A stretch of DNA of 55,887 bases from Paracoccaceae bacterium. GTDB taxonomy: Bacteria > Pseudomonadota > Alphaproteobacteria > Rhodobacterales > Rhodobacteraceae. The translations under genes and the position numbers were made by a program. The notes beneath the pieces were generated by a model that did not search any database, was not told the DNA's origin, and saw only the letters and a program-made list of their open reading frames with translations. The stretch spans positions 1 through 55,887 of the forward strand of contig JAHEAO010000014.1 of NCBI GenBank assembly GCA_024642725.1, given 5' to 3'. Below, one piece after another: positions 51,888 to 55,887 of this stretch (positions are counted from its first letter, which is position 1; every line of letters begins with the position of its first letter).

Positions 51888-53579
51888 ATGGGCGCGGCGC
51901 AAGGCACGACTATCCCACGACGCGACCCGGCAGTGGTCATGCGGTTGGCGCGCCTGGGGTCGTTCCATCAGAGCAGGTTGAGCTTCATGCGGATCCTGAC
52001 GCGTCGGATGGCGACCGAAAACTGGAAATTCTCGCGCCCGGTCTTCAACATTGACGAGAAGGGCGTCGGTCATGCGGTCTATTCCGCGGCCGGGCCGCAG
52101 CGGACCTACTCACTGGTGGCTTTTGCACATGATCTGCCGTCGGAGAAGCGATCGGACAGGGTGATCGCCGACGCATGGGATGCCACTTTTGCACTGTTTG
52201 ACGGGGTTCCCGACGCGCAGGACATTGAGCGGCTTGCAGAAAACGTACCATTACAGGAAGCCGGTCGGGTCAGCGAAAGCGAATTGTCGCTGTCGCGCGC
52301 AAACCGGTCCGTGCGCCTTTGGGCCCATGTTGTCGAGGCGCTCGCTGGCGGGCGACAGCCGGATCTGAAGCAAGTCCGCGATGTCGGTTATCTGATGCGG
52401 ACCACGGCCGTTTACGGGTCCGGCAAATTCGGCGCTGCGGATCGCGAGGTGATCGCCGACAGGCCCGAGATGCTGGCACCGTTTCAAGCGGAAATGCTGT
52501 CGGTCTACCTGACTCGGGCTTTCGTCCGTGATCTGGTGCAGCACATGGCGCATGTGACGGGCGGCGGCAGTGCTGCTGTCCTCGCCCCTGATATCGCCCG
52601 CGAGTTGGGTATCGGGAATTCCACCGGCCTGGGGATGGCACCCTATATCATCAACCATCCCGTCCTGTTCAACAACTGGATCATGGTGCGGGAAGAGGCG
52701 ATCGCCCGGGTGCGCAGCGTCGCGGTTGCATCTGATGTTGAAATTGCCGTCTTCCGCGAGACATTTCAGCGCGCGCTGATTTCGATTGCGGCATGGCATT
52801 CGGAACATCCGATCCAGACCGCGAAACTGGCCAGTCTGCGCAAGGATCTTGAGGCGCTGGGACGGCGCATTGCCGGTGAAGATCTGCGCGGCGATCAACC
52901 ATGGAACCGCCTGTTTCTCTGGGCGCAAGCAGAGCTTGGAGAAGACGCGCAGGAGTTCGTGGCATCGATCATGCTGGAACCATATGGAGCGTTGGTGGAC
53001 GGGCTGGCGGATTGCATGGCCGACAGCAATTCCGACGCCTTCCGAATTGCCGGTACAATGACGGTCGAACAGCTCAGGGCGCTTGTCGAGCAGAGTTATG
53101 GTTGGGCATTGAACGTCGACTGGGATGCGCCCGAAAACTGTGCTCGAGCCTGGTATGTCTCGGAAGAAAAATTGGAGCCGCGTCTGGGCGAACGGTTCAG
53201 CGAACCAATCGCTGAATATGAGCAGCCGCTGGCTCCGGCGCGCGACGCGGCTGTATTGCACACAGCGCTTGCGGGTTGGCCAGACGAAACCCCCATTGCT
53301 GAAGTCCTGTTGGCACATCCCGAACATCGCCATAGCGTGCGGCGTGCACAAATTTCTGCCATCGCGCCCTATGGAGAAATTCGTGACAACACGATAGGTG
53401 CCACGGTTCTTCCGATTGACATGCTGCGGTGCAAGTTGTCGTTCTTCGGGGCGACCCATTTCGATCCCAGATCGGATCGTTGGGTCCGGATCTGCATGTA
53501 TGCCGGTGCGCCTTATCCTGAAGAACTGACGCTCGGCAATGAGGATGACTGGGTCTATCCGAAAGGCGTGACCGAATGA
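51888..53579 (+). CDS. 563-aa protein of unknown family
   Basis: A cytosolic protein of 563 residues with no signal or clear membrane helix. The sequence is well structured and not repetitive. Notable blocks are VFNIDEKGVGHAVYSAAG near residue 50, VYGSGKFGAADREVIADRPE, HVTGGGSAAVLAPDIARELGIGNSTGLGMAPYIINHP and the C-terminal MYAGAPYPEELT. The GxGxxG-like and GNSTGLG stretches hint at a ligand site but match no family I recognise. It is coupled to its neighbours (6 bases after the dipeptidase, overlap with the next gene). It is probably an enzyme of the same pathway. Confidence 0.75.
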   Translation: MGAAQGTTIPRRDPAVVMRLARLGSFHQSRLSFMRILTRRMATENWKFSRPVFNIDEKGVGHAVYSAAGPQRTYSLVAFAHDLPSEKRSDRVIADAWDATFALFDGVPDAQDIERLAENVPLQEAGRVSESELSLSRANRSVRLWAHVVEALAGGRQPDLKQVRDVGYLMRTTAVYGSGKFGAADREVIADRPEMLAPFQAEMLSVYLTRAFVRDLVQHMAHVTGGGSAAVLAPDIARELGIGNSTGLGMAPYIINHPVLFNNWIMVREEAIARVRSVAVASDVEIAVFRETFQRALISIAAWHSEHPIQTAKLASLRKDLEALGRRIAGEDLRGDQPWNRLFLWAQAELGEDAQEFVASIMLEPYGALVDGLADCMADSNSDAFRIAGTMTVEQLRALVEQSYGWALNVDWDAPENCARAWYVSEEKLEPRLGERFSEPIAEYEQPLAPARDAAVLHTALAGWPDETPIAEVLLAHPEHRHSVRRAQISAIAPYGEIRDNTIGATVLPIDMLRCKLSFFGATHFDPRSDRWVRICMYAGAPYPEELTLGNEDDWVYPKGVTE

Positions 53580-54211
53580 GGTTTTCCCTGAATGAGGTTG
53601 AAGGCACGGCAAAGCGCGCCGCCCGTGGCGCAGGTTACAGTTGGGGCATGGCGGAGGAGGCCGCCAAGGCAACGCGCTTTCTTTGCGCGCATGGGCTGGA
53701 TGGTTGCGGCCTTCTGGCTGGGCTTCTGGATCGCGTTGACGGGGCCGACCTGCGCGGCTTCACGCCTCGGTCGATTGCCGGGGAATGGGCCGCGGCGTCA
53801 AAGCAATTGTGCCCCGTCTCTGCGGGGGCCGCGCTTTCAGACCACGCGGCCTTGCTGCCGACCGGCAAGGTCGCGATGCGCGGCGTACTGTTTCCGGCGC
53901 TTGTTCTGCCCTTCGCAGCTGCTGTGGCGCGGCACTTGGAGACGCCCGTTGCAGTGGAATGGGACGGAGCCCGCATCCTGCTGGACGGATCGGATATGGA
54001 ATTGTCCGGTGACGCTGCGGCCCCGATCACAAATCGACTGAGTATTGCGCGCGGGGGTGCAATCGAGGCGCCGGTCGCGCGGTCCAGTCGGGCGGCGCCA
54101 GATGCTCGCGACTGGGCGGAGCTGAACCGTTTTGCGCATCGTACCTATGCGCCGGCCACCGAAGCGTCGCGGCTGCTTGGCGCGGGAACGGCACTCTCTG
54201 ACAACGATTGA
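53576..54211 (+). CDS. DUF3726-like protein
   Basis: 211 residues, starting MRFSLNEVEGTAKRAARGAGYSWGMAEEAAKATRFLCAHG, which I recall as the DUF3726 opening in Rhodobacterales. It is Ala-rich and cytosolic, without known catalytic motif. It overlaps the 563-aa gene by 4 bases (ATGA), and the Ldh2-type gene follows after 12 bases. It may form a complex with one of them; that is inference. Confidence 0.75.
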   Translation: MRFSLNEVEGTAKRAARGAGYSWGMAEEAAKATRFLCAHGLDGCGLLAGLLDRVDGADLRGFTPRSIAGEWAAASKQLCPVSAGAALSDHAALLPTGKVAMRGVLFPALVLPFAAAVARHLETPVAVEWDGARILLDGSDMELSGDAAAPITNRLSIARGGAIEAPVARSSRAAPDARDWAELNRFAHRTYAPATEASRLLGAGTALSDND

Positions 54212-54223
54212 CCCGGGGATATC

Positions 54224-55243
54224 ATGACAAACACCAAGATTCTGAGCCTGAGCGAGATTGAAGACCTGTCCTTCCGCGCTTTGGTGGCGGCTGGCACCTC
54301 CGAAGCAAATGCGCGACCATTGGCCATCGCCACCGCTGCCACAGAGGCGGATGGTGTTGCCAGTCACGGTCTGGCCTATATCCCGATCTATGCCGAACAT
54401 GTGCAATTCGGAAAGGTGGACGGTCACGCGAAACCGACGCTGGAAAGGCCGCGCCCCGGTCTGTTGACGGTCGATGCGGCGACAGGGTTTGCGCATTCGG
54501 CGATTGATCTTGGTTTCGCGGATCTCGTTCCACTGGCTATCGAGCAGGGAATTGCGGCGCTTTCGATCCGGAATTCTTATAATTGCGGAGTGCTCGGCAT
54601 TCACACGGGCCGTCTGGCGAAATCCGGTGTTGTCGGGCTTGGTTTTACCAATGCGCCGGCATCGATTGCCCCGTCCGGTGGGTCGCAGCCCGTTGTGGGG
54701 ACCAATCCGTTCTCTATCGCTGTTCCGGGAGAAGGCGGGGAGCCGGCCATTCTCATCGACCAGAGCGCAAGCACGATCGCCAAGAGCGAAGTGATGAAGC
54801 ATGCCCGGGAAGGCAAGTCAATTCCGGTGGGCTGGGCGCTGGATGCCGAGGGCAACCCGACAACTGACCCGAATGTCGGGCTGAAAGGCTCGATGGCGCC
54901 TTCTGGAGGTTACAAGGGCGTTGGGATCGCGTTGCTGGTCGAGTTGCTGGCGGCGGCACTCGGCGGCGCCACGCTTGGCAAGGATGCCTCGCCGTTCTCC
55001 GGCACCGCCGGAGGCCCGCCCAGGACCGGACAGTTCTTTATTGCAATCGACCCGACCACCACGTCGAATGGCGCATTTGCGAAGCGCGTTACCGACCTCG
55101 TCGCGGCCATTCACGGTCAGGCGGGGGCACATTTGCCCGGCGATGGGCGCAAAGCAAAGCGCCAGATCGCGGCCCGGGATGGCGTTGCTGTCAGCGTTGC
55201 AACGCTTGATAAGATCAAGGCGATCATAGCCGGCAGCTCGTAG
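54224..55243 (+). CDS. Ldh2/DpkA-type malate/lactate dehydrogenase-family oxidoreductase
   Basis: 339 residues of the Ldh_2 family, NAD(P)H-dependent enzymes with a fold unlike classic dehydrogenases. Ser47 and His48 in ADGVASHGL are the expected catalytic pair, and SYNCGVLGIHTGRLAKSGVVG and SGGYKGVGIALLVELLAA are family signatures. Members include malate, ureidoglycolate and 2,3-diketogulonate dehydrogenases, and piperideine/pyrroline-2-carboxylate reductase (DpkA). In this operon an imine or keto-acid reduction suits the setting. GGGGATATC precedes the ATG. Confidence 0.88.
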   Translation: MTNTKILSLSEIEDLSFRALVAAGTSEANARPLAIATAATEADGVASHGLAYIPIYAEHVQFGKVDGHAKPTLERPRPGLLTVDAATGFAHSAIDLGFADLVPLAIEQGIAALSIRNSYNCGVLGIHTGRLAKSGVVGLGFTNAPASIAPSGGSQPVVGTNPFSIAVPGEGGEPAILIDQSASTIAKSEVMKHAREGKSIPVGWALDAEGNPTTDPNVGLKGSMAPSGGYKGVGIALLVELLAAALGGATLGKDASPFSGTAGGPPRTGQFFIAIDPTTTSNGAFAKRVTDLVAAIHGQAGAHLPGDGRKAKRQIAARDGVAVSVATLDKIKAIIAGSS

Positions 55244-55269
55244 CCGCAGGCTAGTCGGCCAAGGCCTTC

Positions 55270-55887
55270 TCAGTTCAGGTCCGGATCGGCCCAGTATTTC
55301 GTGCCCGCGGCGGTCGCGCGGACTTTCCAGCCCTTGTTGCTGAGCACAAATATTGATCGACCATCTTCAAACCTGACAGATGCATCTTCCCGGTCATCGC
55401 CAAACATGGCGCCTGCGTCGGCCGTCGCGTCATAGCCTTGCGTCACGAAATCCTCGAAAGCGGCAGCGGTTTCGAATAGGATGACGATCTGGGTGTCGAG
55501 ACCGCCCAATCCGAAGGATAGGCCGACGCCGCCGGTTCCCATCTTCATGTAGGTCTTGAGGCCGGTGTCACGCGACACTGCGACGCCGCGACCAAAGCCG
55601 GCAGCGACGCCCAGCAGAACCATCTTTCGGGTGTCAAATACGGCATATCCGGCGCTCTGTTCAAAAAGCTCTTGCGCGGATGGGTTTTCGGCAAAGAGTC
55701 GGGTGAGTGTTTCTTCCGCGACTTGGTCCAACACTTGCCGACCCGCTTCAACGCTGTCTTCTCCTTTGGCAAGGTCGATGGTGGATTCGACATTCTGTTC
55801 AAGAGTCTTGACGGCTCCTTCGGCCTTTTCAGCGGCCTTTGAGGCGCCGTCAGAAATCTTGTCGAACAGAGAACCGGACCATGCGCT
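55270..55887 (-). CDS. SYLF/YSC84-domain lipid-binding protein, 5' end beyond the window
   Basis: The open frame runs off the right edge, so only about 205 C-terminal residues are seen. The SYLF/YSC84 (DUF500-like) pattern is clear: GYAVFDTRKMVLLGVAAGFGRGVAV, MKMGTGGVGLSFGLGGLDTQIVILFET, EDFVTQGYDA and SIFVLSNKGWKV. The upstream part is helical and Ala/Lys/Glu-rich (ISDGASKAAEKAEGAVKTLEQ). The start, and any signal peptide or lipobox, is outside the window. Such proteins bind phosphoinositides or other lipids; in bacteria they are often exported. Confidence 0.85.
   Translation of the reverse strand, partial: SAWSGSLFDKISDGASKAAEKAEGAVKTLEQNVESTIDLAKGEDSVEAGRQVLDQVAEETLTRLFAENPSAQELFEQSAGYAVFDTRKMVLLGVAAGFGRGVAVSRDTGLKTYMKMGTGGVGLSFGLGGLDTQIVILFETAAAFEDFVTQGYDATADAGAMFGDDREDASVRFEDGRSIFVLSNKGWKVRATAAGTKYWADPDLN

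Overview
The window is a 55.9-kb, GC-rich, densely packed stretch of bacterial chromosome. Gene content, codon use and many 4-bp ATGA/TGATG overlaps point to an alphaproteobacterium of the order Rhodobacterales (Roseobacter/Paracoccaceae type). Supporting signs are the TTGA-N6-TCAA (FnrL-type) box, TRAP transporters, a CoxMSL-type molybdenum hydroxylase and Rhodobacterales-specific unknown families. This placement is inference; no rRNA gene is present. I found no insertion sequence, prophage, CRISPR array or complete tRNA.

Layout. 1-1.2 kb: a tiny lipoprotein gene, then about 1 kb without a convincing gene but with two DnaA-box-like 9-mers around an AT-rich patch and a field of degenerate repeats. 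1.2-6.5 kb: two small membrane or exported proteins (one behind an FNR-like box), an alpha/beta hydrolase, a small membrane protein, glyA, nadK, and an NtrC-type regulator that has lost its phospho-acceptor Asp, its Walker B Glu and the GAFTGA loop. 6.7-11.2 kb: propionyl-CoA synthetase (prpE), a possible 23-residue Lys/Pro/Ala peptide with a strong terminator, and malic enzyme (maeB). 11.4-17.0 kb: a VOC-cupin-cupin protein, then the nucleoside-salvage operon cdd-deoA-deoB-add-upp with overlapping or nearly abutting genes. 17.1-18.7 kb: an exported protein and a membrane protein that looks like an M48 peptidase without its zinc motif. 18.7-29 kb: a fatty-acid/acyl-CoA degradation region (acyl-CoA ligase, FadJ-type multienzyme, cupin, thiolase, GST, 70-aa protein, large acyl-CoA dehydrogenase, two MerR regulators), interrupted by a sulfotransferase on the other strand. 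29-35.5 kb: two hotdog thioesterases with a MATE exporter, the DUF952-pyrD-arsC set, a 5'-nucleotidase-family enzyme and a YedK/SRAP DNA-crosslink sensor.

35.6-47.8 kb: twelve genes on one strand. They are a sugar-phosphate isomerase/epimerase and Gfo/Idh/MocA pair, a DadA-like amino-acid dehydrogenase, a TRAP transporter (DctP plus a fused DctQM), a BASS-like transporter, an Asp/Glu-racemase-like protein, a three-subunit molybdenum hydroxylase (FAD, 2Fe-2S and molybdopterin subunits) and a MoaD/ThiS-like sulfur carrier. A 14-bp hairpin terminator closes the block.

49.4-55.2 kb: a LysR regulator diverges from a five-gene operon of semialdehyde dehydrogenase, M19-like dipeptidase lacking the first metal motif, a 563-aa protein of unknown family, a DUF3726-like protein and an Ldh2/DpkA-type imine reductase. 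This looks like an uncharacterised LysR-controlled catabolic pathway, possibly for a cyclic amino-acid-derived or amide-linked compound, and is the best candidate here for an undescribed system. The window ends inside a SYLF/YSC84 lipid-binding-type gene.
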